Positions 1 to 10,335 of a DNA stretch of 64,000 nucleotides are shown here, piece after piece. Source of the stretch: Fasciola hepatica (taxonomy: Eukaryota; Platyhelminthes; Trematoda; Plagiorchiida; Fasciolidae). Made by a program: the position numbers and the translations under genes. Position 1 is the stretch's first letter. Each line of letters begins with the position of its first letter. The notes below the pieces were generated by a model. It was not told where the DNA came from and ran no database searches. It worked only from the letters and a program-made list of their open reading frames with translations. The stretch is taken from contig CANUEZ040000002.1 of NCBI GenBank assembly GCA_948099385.1, forward strand, positions 1,054,001 through 1,118,000. Direction: 5' to 3'.

Positions 1-525
1 ATTCAATTCAGTGGCCGTGACATGACTAACATTAGCCCTCGCGTTACAAGGACGTTGGCACGAAGTTGGTCCTAATATCGCCCATCCGAGAGGTCTTCTC
101 ATGCCATAAGGATCATCAGGACTGCCCGTTCGTTGTTCTAGCACCCTATGCGCCTTTGGAATGTCGGCACCAATGAGAATACGGATGTCGTAGTCATCAA
201 TGGCTGGCATCGGGACTTCTTGAAGATGACCCCAACCTTCTGAATCTTGCTCCAGGTTGAGTGGTCTCAGTTTAGGCAAGTTTTCTACCGCCCGTGCTTG
301 GCGGACTTGGATGACTTCCTGACCTTCTAGCGAAGTTATTGCAAAGGATACAGTGCGCGCCTTGGTTACAGTTTGCTCCAGCACGGAGCCGTCACTTAGC
401 TCATCGAAACATGCTTTTCCCGAAATAATCTTGAAAAGAAAAGCCAGAGTTGCAACATAGCACGATTTATGTCCGGGACGATTTCGCTGCATCTCAACAT
501 GGTGCATACTGCAGAACGATACTGT
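1..525 (-). CDS. BEL/Pao retrotransposon protease-like region (DUF1758 type), partial
   Basis: Reading the minus strand, an open frame runs from just after a stop at 526-528 to the window edge, about 175 codons with no stop. Its C-terminal part reads DDYDIRILIGADIPKAHRVL and then a RxxGxxxDPYGMRRPLGWAILGP block. This is the signature of the retropepsin-like domain of BEL/Pao polyproteins (LIGxD, then PYxxRTxLGWxxxGP). The first residues (CSMHHVEM and following) may be the end of the zinc-knuckle region. The catalytic D-S/T-G is not clear: the expected position reads FDELSDGS, so the protease is probably inactive. Reverse transcriptase, RNase H and integrase would lie left of the window. It is the downstream half of the element whose gag lies at 2798-4084. 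Confidence 0.75.
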
Positions 526-592
526 TTATATAAGTTCATGTAAAACCATTATGTTCGACAAATATAGGAAAAATTACAATAGTCAAGTTACG

Positions 593-1342
593 TCACCATG
601 GTAAAGACACATTAACAAATAGCTGTTTCTGCTGACATAATGTAGGTTTCCATCGATGTATGGCAATCGCTTCAGCAAACCTCAAAAGCCTGGTATTCTT
701 TGCCACGTAAATGACCCGAAACGCAGTGCTTCGGTCAGCTGGATGTTGCGTCATCAGAAGATGACGAGCGACGGCCGACGACGGGAATTTATGGTTTTGA
801 ACGTTGTCATTATGCCTTCGATCTGACCCTGATTGCATCACAAAACGTTGTACCCAATTTGGAATGTGTTCAACCACTAGGTTACGTAACTGCCGCTCTG
901 TTCGACTCACGTAGGTTGCTCCGCAACTACACTGAAATTGGTAAATCAGATTCGATTTGGTGTACAGAGATGGACGTTGTTTCACCGAGGGTGTGGGGAT
1001 CTTAATCGTTTGATGAACAATTCTGAGGTCAGCTGCATAATATGTTCGGGCAAGCGCTGATCCAAGTCGTCGTTTGAGCAAGCAATTGACGTCATCACCT
1101 TTGAATGGAAGACAAAGGGTGACTAGTAATTTTTCTACCGAACAATTCATTTGTCTGATGACTTTAGGCTTGCTGTGCCTTTCGATAAACGCATCGGGAT
1201 AAGCGTTTTCAGTCAAGGCTTCTTTCAGCTGTCGTAGTTCGTTGTCAATCGTGTCTTCTGTGCAGATACGTCGTGCTCTTTGAAATAGTGTTCGGACCAG
1301 GCCACGTTTATATTCCACAGGCACAAAGCTGTCAAAGTGCAA
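593..1342 (-). pseudogene. Penelope-like element, RT end and GIY-YIG endonuclease ORF
   Basis: This 249-codon open frame begins at the RT thumb (HFDSFVPVEYKRGLVRTLF, typical of PLEs) and ends in a GIY-YIG-type endonuclease. The endonuclease shows YQFQCSCGATYVSRTERQL followed by VEHIPNW, matching the CxCGxxYxGxTxRxLxxRxxEH pattern of PLE endonucleases. YVSRT replaces the usual YIGRT, so the glycine is lost. It is in the same frame as the RT frame upstream (1355-2293), separated only by a TGA at 1355-1357. The methionine at 1342 is therefore internal, not a real start. In PLEs this nuclease nicks the target to prime reverse transcription. Confidence 0.8.
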
Positions 1343-1354
1343 GTATTGTCCTGT

Positions 1355-2293
1355 TCAAGTTTCTTTTCGGTAAACAGATCTGGCGATTGTTCCATCATTC
1401 CTTCTAGTCATATTAATGTCGAGAAAGTGCAGTGTGTCTTCAATTTCTGCCTCCATCGTAAATCGTATATTCGGATGCAGACGATTGAGTTCATCCATAA
1501 TCCGTGTTGTCTCTTCTAGACTTCTTGTGATGATTAGAGCGTCATCAACGTATCGTTTGTAAAGTTGTGAACGTTCCAGAATTTTGCTCGCCTTTTCCTC
1601 AAGATGAGCCATAAATATATCTGCCAGAATGGGACCCAATGGACTTCCCATTGCGACACCGTCAATTTGTCTGTAAGCCCGACCAAGGAAGGAAAACGAT
1701 ACGTTTGTTGTGCACAGTAGTAATTGTCGTTCCAGAACTGATACTGGTATACCGATTTTGAGTTGGTTTTGCTCGACATGGTCACAGATGATGCGTATGA
1801 CCTCCCGAACGGGAACATTCGTAAACAGTGATTGGACGTCAAATGAGGCCATGTGTTTCCCTTTCACATTAATCTGGTCCAAAAGCTTTACTATTTCGAA
1901 ACTGTCTTTGATAGTGGGTCTGACCATTGATTTATGAACTGGCTCAAGCAGTTTCACCAGCCATTTCGCCAATTCGTGTTGCGGTGAATTTGTCATAGAC
2001 AGTATTGGTCGAAGTGGCACTCCGGGTTTGTGTAGTTTCGGTAAACCATACAGTTGTGGAGTTTGAGTTCCTTTTGGCTTCAGATGGTGAGCTGTGCTTT
2101 CATTGATGAAGTGTCCTTCTAGTAGAAGCTGTACTTCTGTCGATATGCGTTGTTCTAGTTCTTTGGGGTCATCACAGTTATCTTCGCGTACAAACTTGCT
2201 GGGATCATCAAGAACACTTTTCATCTTCTTCTCATAATCATTCCGATCCATCAACATTGCTCTGGACCCCTTGTCAGGGCGTAAAATTAACAA
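1355..2293 (-). pseudogene. Penelope-like reverse transcriptase ORF
   Basis: This 312-codon frame carries most of a PLE reverse transcriptase. Visible motifs in order are LRPDKGSRAMLMDRNDYEKK (motif 1 region), YGLPKLHKPGVPLRPILS, ASFDVQSLFTNVPV (catalytic motif A), GVAMGSPLGPILADIFMAHLE (motif B), YKRYVDDALII (motif C with the YVDD catalytic pair), and IEDTLHFLDI. All catalytic aspartates are present. It is joined in frame to upstream sequence through a TGA at 2300-2302 and to the endonuclease through a TGA at 1355-1357. With only two nonsense codons, the insertion is fairly young. The copy is unlikely to be active unless the stops are read through. Confidence 0.88.
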
Positions 2294-2299
2294 ATCAGG

Positions 2300-3082
2300 T
2301 CACAACTGTAGCTCTTTAATGGCGGATATGTGCTCAGGTGTGAGGAGTGACTTATGTCTGGACAATGTTATCCGGTACTGTCGTTCCAAGTCAACCAGCT
2401 TTGCTTTGAACCAAGTCTCCGCATCTTTTGAAGTTGGTTTGACTATTTTTAGTTTTTCGAATAGATATTCGAATTGCGCCTGTGTCTCTATGCTGTTTAT
2501 TTTGCTCGGTGGTATGCAGAAACGTAGACCACAGGAAGGAGCCTGTAATTGAAGTTCATTCAGTGCAACCGATGACAAATTCGTCACAAACTTTTCTGGT
2601 TGTTTCGGAAAATTCGGTTCAGCTAACTTGTGAACGATGGATTTCTGAAGCTTGTTTAATGCACAAAGTTTGGCTTTTCGGATGTTTTCCATACAGAAGT
2701 TGGTAAATTTGATTCGGCTAACGAGGCTCAGTTCGTCAAGAATTATTGATCTTTCGATGCACGTTGTCTGAAGTGTCGTTAGTTTTTCTTTATAGTCATC
2801 ATCGATACATTTTCTGGCAATCACGTGAGGCCTGCCGAACCGGCGTTCTAGTATGCGTATGGCTTCGTCGTAACCTTCCTGCGGCTCAAGGACCGTGCGC
2901 CACCGTATGGCTTCAGCTGGTTCCCCCTCACAAGCCGAAATCAAGTAATGGAGGAGGTAGGCGGGGTCGTTATTGAACCTGGCGACCATGGACTGGAAAT
3001 TTCCCATGAAACTAATGAAATCCATGGGATTTCCATCCAATTTGACTGATCGGCTAGCAGGCAGGCTCTTACAAGCTTGCAA
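2300..3082 (-). pseudogene. Chimeric frame: BEL/Pao gag (DUF1759) fused to Penelope N-terminus
   Basis: This 260-codon frame is a junction. Residues about 7-95 are the DUF1759 domain of BEL/Pao gag: SLPASRSVKLDGNPMDFISF, then a GYDEAIRILERRFGRP block. From about residue 96 the sequence changes to the N-terminal domain of a Penelope-like element, recognisable by PEKFVTNLSSVALNELQL, GLRFCIPP and SLLTPEHISAIKELQL. The frame is the same as that of the RT and endonuclease downstream, so gag-to-endonuclease reads as one frame with two TGA codons. The start at 3082 is not a biological start, because gag continues upstream in another frame (3122-4084). The fusion is probably an insertion accident that happens to be in frame, but a chimeric family is possible. 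Confidence 0.75.
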
Positions 3083-3121
3083 CAGCCCGGCGGTCTCGCT
3101 GACGCGGTCGAATTCCTTGGA

Positions 3122-4084
3122 TTAAGCGGGCAGAACACATATTCCCGGTCCATTCAGTGTAATTTGGTCTTCCTGCCTCGTTTTCGACCCTGGCAAGCAC
3201 ATGACATAATCGTGAACAATTTTCAGCCTTTCACCGGGAGGTGGCGTAGGTGGCAGTAAAGGCTCAGATCCAAAACAGCAATTATAGTCGGACAACTCTT
3301 TGACGATTTCATCCTTCATTCCACTTATGCGTTTGGCAGCCTCGGCCTCCAGCTCTAATTGCTTAAGCTTCAACCTAGCCAGTCGCAGTTCACGTTGTAG
3401 CTTTGCTCTGGAGGTTGAGCCATTTGCTGACTGAGCCTCCTTGCGGTTTGCTGGATGAGCCTCCTTGCGGTTTACTGAATGAGCCTCCATGCGGTTTACT
3501 GAATGAGCTTCCATGCGGTTTACTGAATGAGCCTCCCAGCAGCTTGCTGAAGGAGCCTCCATGCGGTTTGCTGAAGGAGCCTCCATGCGGTTTGCTGGAT
3601 GAGCCTCCATGCGGTTTGCTGGATGAGCCTCCATGTGGTTTGCTGGATGAGCCTCCTTGCGGTTTGCTGAATGAACCTTGCGGTTTACTGAACAGGCCTC
3701 CATGCGGTTTACTGAATGAGCCTCCCAGCAGCTTGCTGAAGGAGCCTCCCTGCGATTTGCGGACTGAGCCTCCCAGCAGTGTTTCGACAAACCAGGCAAT
3801 TCATCATTAGAAGACTGTATACTGGACACCACCGACTCCATTTCAGACAAATATTGGTTACTGGCTAAATGAGCCTCCCACCGGTTTGCTGAATGAGCCT
3901 CCCAGCGATTTGCTGACTGAGCGTCCCAGCAGTGTTTCGGCAAACCAGCCAATTCATCATTAGAAGACTGCATACTGGACGCCATTGACTCCATTTCAGA
4001 CAAATATTGGCTAATTGTAGAAACTATCCCGATTACTTGAACTTTCAATATAGCAGAAAACGTAGTCTCACTAGCTTTACGCAC
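3122..4084 (-). pseudogene. BEL/Pao gag N-terminal part with internal octapeptide repeats
   Basis: This 320-codon frame is the N-terminal part of the gag whose DUF1759 domain follows at 3082. Near the C-terminal end it shows a coiled-coil stretch typical of BEL/Pao gag, RAKLQRELRLARLKLKQLEL, followed by EAEAAKR, then a proline-rich PPTPPPGE linker. The middle (about 3418-3920) is an unusual array of octapeptides of the type EAHSANRM/EAHPANRK. The N-terminal part has two copies of a longer unit beginning QYLSEMES and ending KHCW. The frame stops at 3122 and DUF1759 resumes in another frame, so a frameshift lies near 3085-3150. No LTR could be recognised to the right. Confidence 0.6.
3418..3790 (-). 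repeat. 24-bp coding minisatellite in gag
   Basis: About fifteen tandem units of 24 bp, reading on the plus strand roughly as gcctccatgcggtttgctga with variants. On the minus strand each unit encodes an octapeptide of the form (M/K/W)EA(H/P/Q)(S/P)(A/V)NR. Units remain in frame apart from one unit that lost three bases (reading RKVHSANRK). Two more units occur at about 3870-3920 after a non-repeat spacer that is itself duplicated. Mosaic variants suggest unequal crossing-over or slippage. Confidence 0.85.
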
Positions 4085-4590
4085 GATATGGGCTGTACAC
4101 GGCTACGGGCAGCAGAACAAATTCCAAATGTATGACCGTGTTTATCTTAATTTCGTGGTTCTAAACAATGCAATACATAAAATACATAAATACAATGACT
4201 TACAGCCAGGTGAGCAACCAAGAGCAACAGTACATAAAGTTATCCGATAAATCAGGACAGCGCGGTCATAAACGGTCCACTCAGCAAGGAGTCATGCGAA
4301 ACTGTAGCGCAGCACGGTTGCGGTACAGATAGTGGGTCAAGAAGCGTAAGTGAAACGTTCTGCAAAATTTTCTTACAAGGGGAATGTACAATCATAGAAC
4401 AGTCGAGTTGGGAACATAACGTAAAATGTTCACGCACCATACGTCGGAAAGGGGTAAATCTGAACTGTGTCAGTACAGTAAAAACAGATAATTGGATCAC
4501 AAGTATTCGAGGTTCATGACGCATATACACGCTACTCACGAGTAAGGCAAGCGAAGATGTCGTCAAAAATACAAATTAAAAAAAGTAATT

Positions 4591-4593
<3 letters not shown>
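4085..4593. other. Non-coding flank of the BEL/Pao element
   Basis: If the element is complete on this side, its 5' untranslated region and LTR should be here, but I cannot see LTR ends or a primer-binding site. A 104-codon minus-strand frame (4252-4566) has no recognisable similarity and is probably chance. Confidence 0.4.

Positions 4594-4640
<47 letters not shown>
4594..4640. repeat. (TA)n microsatellite
   Basis: An uninterrupted 47-bp alternating AT tract, one of four long ones in the window. Confidence 0.97.
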
Positions 4641-4643
<3 letters not shown>

Positions 4644-5055
4644 CATACTATAAGGAGACTAACATAATGGAAATCAACCCAACGGTCTCAGAAGCAATGG
4701 AGGAGGTCTACTTTCGGAGAATCAAGCGAAAATGGCTTTAGCGGTTTCCGTTGTATTTATTTTGGTTTCCATATCTGTGTCGATAACAACATTATTGTCT
4801 CCTTGAATCTGAACCCAAGTTTGGTAAAACTATAGGCTTCTTCCTTTTGAGGGTGAGTACACGGAAACCGCACTGCACTGCTATGAAACTGGACACACTG
4901 TTCTCATACAACTAGCTGTTCACGAAGGGCCAATTGCCTTGGAAGCAATATAAGATTTTTATAATAACGAAGGGTTGTATCAAAATTTCGAAGATAATTT
5001 TTAAAAATAAAATCCTAGCTTTCAGTGTGAACAGTTCGCTTTCCTTATTTGCCTA
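4641..5055. other. Non-coding, nothing recognised
   Basis: AT-rich sequence with no convincing open frame, repeat or RNA signal. Confidence 0.4.
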
Positions 5056-5252
5056 TCAAAAGGGCGCTAATTGCTCCCAAATCACGTAAACCTCATAAGA
5101 TGTGCCCGGTGAAAGATATTTGAATGGCATCTCTCCATGTTGGACAGAAACAACTCTTTGGAAACCAGTCCAAACAGATTGGCGGCGGGGTGTTTTAACT
5201 TCCAGTAGTTCACCCAGGGTTCGATTTGCAGTAGGGGCTAGGTGGATGTGCA
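5056..5252 (-). CDS. Possible exon with fibronectin type III-like end
   Basis: A 65-codon minus-strand frame ends in PFKYLSPGTSYEVYVIWEQL, which resembles the last strands of an FN3 domain (LxPGTxYEVxV). It opens after a stop without an ATG, so it would be an internal exon. A possible acceptor (CACCTAG) lies at its upstream end. The frame closes with TGA soon after the motif and I see only a weak donor (GAG then GTTTAC). It may be a decayed exon or chance; the match is short. Confidence 0.22.
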
Positions 5253-5253
5253 C

Positions 5254-5559
5254 AGCTCAAGATTCGCAACAAAGCGAATGAAGAAGGGACTATCAAAGAA
5301 GAGATGAGCCATGCTACTGAACGATTAATAATTGCACTTCTATTGTCATCAGGCTTGCTACCATGTTTACCTTACCAGAACACCAGAGATTTAACATTTT
5401 ACGCGTAAGAACAAAATTATCCTGCCCCCCCCCCCTTAAAAACACAACATCAACCGGCTTATCTACATTATAGTCAAAACCAAGCTAAGCAGGGTGAAGT
5501 ATGAGCAAATTGGTAGCCGTGAAGTTAAACAAGCCTGTTTGGCTTTTTCAGCATCATGC
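5254..5559. other. Non-coding, with a C11 tract
   Basis: No gene signal. A run of eleven C residues is at 5425-5435. Confidence 0.4.
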
Positions 5560-5870
5560 TTTGGCATTCGTCCAATCTGATTCCAGCATACGAAGAACAC
5601 CTTTCGGTCCTGGTAATTTTATACTGTACGCTTTTCTTTGCATACAATGCAAAGTTCATTCTACGGATCCGATGTAGATTCACCCAGTACGTCTCTTCAA
5701 CGTGGAGCAGTCAGCCACAGAAGAGTCCAGCCTGTCAGACACGAAATCGAACCCAGAAAAAACAGAACAACTCCCTGTCTGAGCACGGAGCACACGGACG
5801 GATTCAAACCTGGTAACGGAGCTCTTTTAACTTAAAAGGACCTTTCAAGCACTGAATTTTTCTTTTCCTT
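5560..5870 (-). mobile_element. Possible tRNA-derived SINE
   Basis: On the minus strand, GGTTTGAATCC (plus 5800-5810) is a good pol III B box. The sequence about 25 bases upstream resembles a decayed A box (TAAGTTAAAAG). The region downstream could be the body of a SINE. The boundaries and the body are guesses. Confidence 0.3.
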
Positions 5871-8800
5871 TACTATCTGTCAAGAAATGAAGGCAAACGA
5901 AAAATTATGATCATCCAGCGACCCCAAAAGCAAAGACTGATCCAGGAGCTACAGGATCGTTAACTTTTCGAAACACCCTTGATTCTGCACCTAGGTTTCC
6001 TAATAAAACAGCATTCTGTTCTACAAATTTAGATCATTTGGCAAGGAATTAAAAACCAATAAATACAAAAATAATTTTAAAAAATAAATAGAAGAACCTG
6101 TCCAAAAACTTTACCCGATCGAACGTTATTACCCAGGCTCTTCTCAACTGCAATTCTAAATTAAAAGTTCGGATCAACATTCAAGGAATTTTTCTATCCA
6201 ACTTGAAAATTTCCCATGTGGAAGCCTGAAAAAATGAATATTGTCTGTATGGGAAAGGTGAACTGCGTTAAACACAAACATGTATGCCACCTGCGGGACA
6301 GACTGACTAGTAAGTTAGACGATGTTCCTCAGAAATGTTAGCTGACTGCCAAGTCTATGCCATAATGGAATTCCTCTCCGATTAGATGTAAAATCAAATA
6401 TTTTCTGACAAATGGGAGACAGGGAAAATTTGTTCCCGGTTTAGCTCGTCACAACACAATTTTTTTCTGCAAAACAAAATTGGACGGATTTTTGCTCAGC
6501 ATACTTTATTAAAAAGAACAGCTTACTTGTTTTGCAGTCAGTAAAGAGGAAACTAGTCTAACGCATGAATTGAAAAACTCACACCTGTGATACGCTCGTT
6601 GTGTGTCTTTTCGATATTTATCCATCAATATGGAATTCAATCTCAAATTAAGCCCAAAAATTAGCTGACCAAGTTTGTCGCCAATCAATTGCATAAAATA
6701 TAATGTGGTGGCAAGGTGGATCTGAGCGAACAGTCGTGGTGACAATCGGTCTGGAATGAATGCGAGATAAACTCGGTGTTAGGGTTTAATAATGCAAATA
6801 CTGGACCATTAACCACCAGCCAACCGACTCAGCGCACCGAAGGTAGGATACGGACACTGAATGGAAGCGCATCTAAGGTGAAGGTTTATGACAGCCTCGA
6901 CCATAGGGAGTCCCAGGGACAATCAATCATGTTTCGGGAAGTGGAAAGGAGTCTGGCGTGTTCTCTGGCTCGGTTTGGTATTGAACACAGAAAATGACAA
7001 TGTTCATGTCTGAAAAACTGATGTAAGAGAGACGAAGTGTACCTTAACGGGATAATGGTGCATCTATGAATGAACTTTGTACGTGAATACAGTATTTCCC
7101 CCGCAATTTTAACATTCCCAAACGGAAATAAATCGAATGATAGTGACAAGTCATGAAAGAAAGATGGTGGTTTCCGAAATTCTCTTTCATCACTTACTTC
7201 AGTTCAGTAGCCATTCTGTGCCTTTTGCATAGAAAATCCTAAGATTTCCGTAAACAGTCGTGTAGATTACAAAATCTTATCATGATTATTTATTGAAAAC
7301 ACTTTTTCCGAACACTAGTTCTGAGGAAACCGAATCAATAAAAAGTGTATGGTTCATTCACCTCCAGAGTCAAAACGGCTTGCTATAAAAGATAAAGTGC
7401 GTTGTTTTAGACTGAGCTTGAGTCAAATTTAATCCTGGATACGTAACCCCGCGTAATGTGTTGGTCTTTTCTAATTGAGTCAGATAAATTAGGAATAAAA
7501 GACGCGCAATGGATAATCTTGTTGCAGGTATTATAGATCCTGGTGTTCAAGTTGAATTTCTCCCAAATAAATTACTTAGTGAGTATCGCAGTATCTTCCT
7601 CTAAAGCCAGACTTGAATGTGACTGAGAATTTATTCTGTTTTTGTGGGAGAAGTAGGCCCTTGCACTTTGTCCACATGGGACCTTTGAGGTCACGGTTTC
7701 GCGTTGCATGAAAACCATAAACTTTTTGCTTGAAAATCGCTGTGGGCTTCTCAAATTTTGACAGTATCTGTTTAGTGAAAAAATATCAAACCACAACTTG
7801 CCTACAAACTACTCAGTAGAAGAACACAAGTGAAGCACGAAATTGTCCAAAGTTCAGACCGGCATGATTAACACGAACCCGAGGATTTTGACAATGGGAC
7901 ATTTCACGAGAGCCGAGAACTACCGTGAAGTTGTCCGTATGTTCATTGTATCACTCAAGTCTCTTCGGAAAGATCGCTAATCGTGGTTGCTAATCGTTGT
8001 GCTGGCAAAGGGTTGATACAGTACAAATCAAAAGCGGCACATCTTATAGTGCGGATGTCAAACAAACCGCTGAAAGCCAGCTTGGATAAGCCGTGAGTAA
8101 TTTATATGATTACCCGCCAATCATTACATGTTCGAGAACCCGTTGAGGCTGGATCATCAATATGGAGAGAAGAGCTGTTAAATGATATATTAATAGTAAT
8201 GAACAAGTTTCACTTTGTTGCACACAGTCGAACCCTTCTAGCATTTATGACCTATTTTATTGCCCAGCCTCTCCAATTCTACCTTGATGGTTTCTAAAGG
8301 CCAGGCATCAGAGCTCACAGTGTTCAAGAAAATGTAATAATACGGAAGGTTCACCAGCTATAACAGTGATAAAAACAGTAATAATATAATAATACTATTA
8401 GTACTTTACTTTCTTTGGCTATTACACTACAAAGTAGGATATTTATGGACAGCGACCGAATAACTGTTGCCTGATGGTGCAGCATCCGGTAGTGGCAGGA
8501 ACCGAGTCTGCCACTTAACGAAAATGACTGTATAGTCACCGGCCAGAGACTTTCCGTTCGGTGAATATGCCGTGAAAATTTCTTTAAAAAACTTCAAGAT
8601 ATCTAGTACAAGGCATTTCGTCCACCACAAAGCAAATTCATTTTGATAAAGACTATAGTAGGAAATCGTTGTTATTCTGATCCCCGAGCTCAGTAATTCG
8701 ACTGCAAACGTTTCATCGCCCAATAGCTGGAGGCCACCAATACGTCGATGGTGTAACTCTTTGACTCATCTACGTCTATTTATCCCAATGCGGTGAAAAC

Positions 8801-9073
8801 GTTTCCTTTGGAATCCAATCAACTGACACGCTGAAAAGACACTCACACATTGTTTAAAGAGGTACTGATGAAGGAATAACTCTGTCAGGAATCCTTTGGT
8901 AAAACAACATCTCTTAGGCAAAGTGCAAAAAAATTATCGTATCTGCTTCTATTGAGGTTATTCGAAAGAATAAAATTTGTTTGTATTTGCTTTCCGTGGG
9001 CTGATACCTGAGGAAGTGAAAGTTGAAATTTACCAGAACTACCTTAGTTCGGTATTTACTTAATTCATCCATA
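5871..9073. other. Long non-coding stretch
   Basis: AT-rich, with only short unrelated frames on both strands (for example minus 6509-6745, 7572-7796 and 8427-8723). None shows a domain, a paired splice signal or a transposon motif that I can recognise. It could be intergenic or intronic. Confidence 0.4.
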
Positions 9074-9142
9074 TTTACATATATATATAAATATATACAT
9101 GTATATAAATACATATATATGTATATATTATATACATATACA
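9074..9142. repeat. Degenerate (TA)n/(CATA)n low-complexity tract
   Basis: About 70 bp of alternating purine-pyrimidine TA with CATA and TGTA interruptions, looking like an aged microsatellite. Confidence 0.85.
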
Positions 9143-10261
9143 ACACCAGCTTGAACTCGAGCACGTTGTCGAAGCAACAAAAACAATTACAAGAATATGC
9201 TAGAGGCAACAATAAAATACAAGAAACACTTAGTAAAAAGATGTATCATGCTATGATTTGTTTAACGTTTCCACCGCACACTTTGATTTGTTTTGCTTTT
9301 TCACTCAGTGTACTGCGCCCCAGAGGAAACGAGAACAATTTAATAAGAGGTAGACATTGATCCTGAGTTTCTTTTCCGATATTGAGATGCTAGAGCTGGT
9401 TTCTAGAGTTCTTGGCGAAACTTCGTATTTATTATTTTCAGTTATCATAATCCGTCGGTAAAAACGGTGAATTCCTAGGTCACTCCTAGTCGTCCCACTG
9501 GAAAATCACGCGCAGCACTGAGGCCTGAGTAGGACCCATTGATAGGTGAGCATTTTTCGGAGACTATGGGCTCTCTTCTTCTGAATTATTCAAAACAAGT
9601 TTTGATCACATGAGGCCTGTTGATTATGTCAGAGTTTCTTGGATACTGTCTCCTACTCAAATCTGTTCACCCTTTTTGTGTACTCCTCTGAAAAGTGACT
9701 GCGCGTGGCTATTAGACACAATGTTAGCATGACGTGAATGAACTTGGACGCATGGAAACGAAGTGCCCCCTTTATCCAGTTAGTAATACCAGAAAGGAAG
9801 ACACTGAACTGAACTATCGATCGCGTAATAAAAGCACGTCTCTTTGTAAATGATACAGTATTTGGGATAAATACTTTAGGAATGAGGAGAACGCTCCTCA
9901 TCAATAAACGAACAATTCTTGTGGGATTTTGGGGTTGTGCAAGGGATGATGAACCATTTGTAATGATTGTTTCTCTGAACAACGAAGGGGTTTTCCGTCT
10001 AGCTCAGCATGACTTCACAAAACGCTAGCAGTTTCGGATTTCGATTAAATGATCGTGCGTAAGATGATTGGGTCATGTCAACTCGATAACCAATTGAGAG
10101 TAGACTCCTCGCGACAACTGAAGCTGAATTTCTTGACGGAATTTGTTTTGTGCATTCCAAATGAAACATGCATGTATATTGCCTACTTTCTCTATGTACA
10201 ACTCGTACTTTCTAAGTGGGGATGTGGCCTAGGTTAATTATTAAAAACGTATATTTTTCCG
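9143..10261. other. Non-coding, nothing recognised
   Basis: A 109-codon minus-strand frame at 9653-9982 has no recognisable motif and no splice context. I treat it as chance. Confidence 0.4.
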
Positions 10262-10335
10262 TTGGTAGTGGGTTTTGAACCTGGCAGAACAACGACTCCG
10301 TTACGTGAAGACTCATTGACCATCTCTTTTTCGTC
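10262..10335 (-). mobile_element. tRNA-derived SINE head
   Basis: On the minus strand, TGGTCAATGAG (plus 10312-10322) fits the pol III A-box consensus TRGYNNANNNG exactly. GGTTCAAAACC (plus 10271-10281) matches the B box with two changes. The spacing of about 30 bases is tRNA-like. The downstream body cannot be delimited. Confidence 0.42.

Larger units (their letters stand above)
530..2797 (-). mobile_element. Penelope-like element inserted in BEL/Pao gag
   Basis: A nearly complete Penelope-like element (PLE) lies on the minus strand, with an N-terminal domain, a reverse transcriptase and a C-terminal GIY-YIG endonuclease in one frame. Its flanks are BEL/Pao sequence: gag on the right (to about 2798) and protease on the left (from about 525), all in the same orientation. 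The right boundary is inferred from where gag similarity (ending RKCIDD) gives way to PLE sequence. The left boundary is inferred from a stop-rich AT stretch at 526-592. The gag segment normally found between these two BEL/Pao blocks is missing, so insertion came with a deletion or rearrangement. I could not identify terminal repeats or a target-site duplication. Confidence 0.75.

Noticed and set aside
1355..2302. TGA read as tryptophan, making the Penelope element intact
   Set aside because: That code applies to flatworm mitochondria. Nuclear genes use the standard code, and only one of the two positions plausibly held tryptophan.
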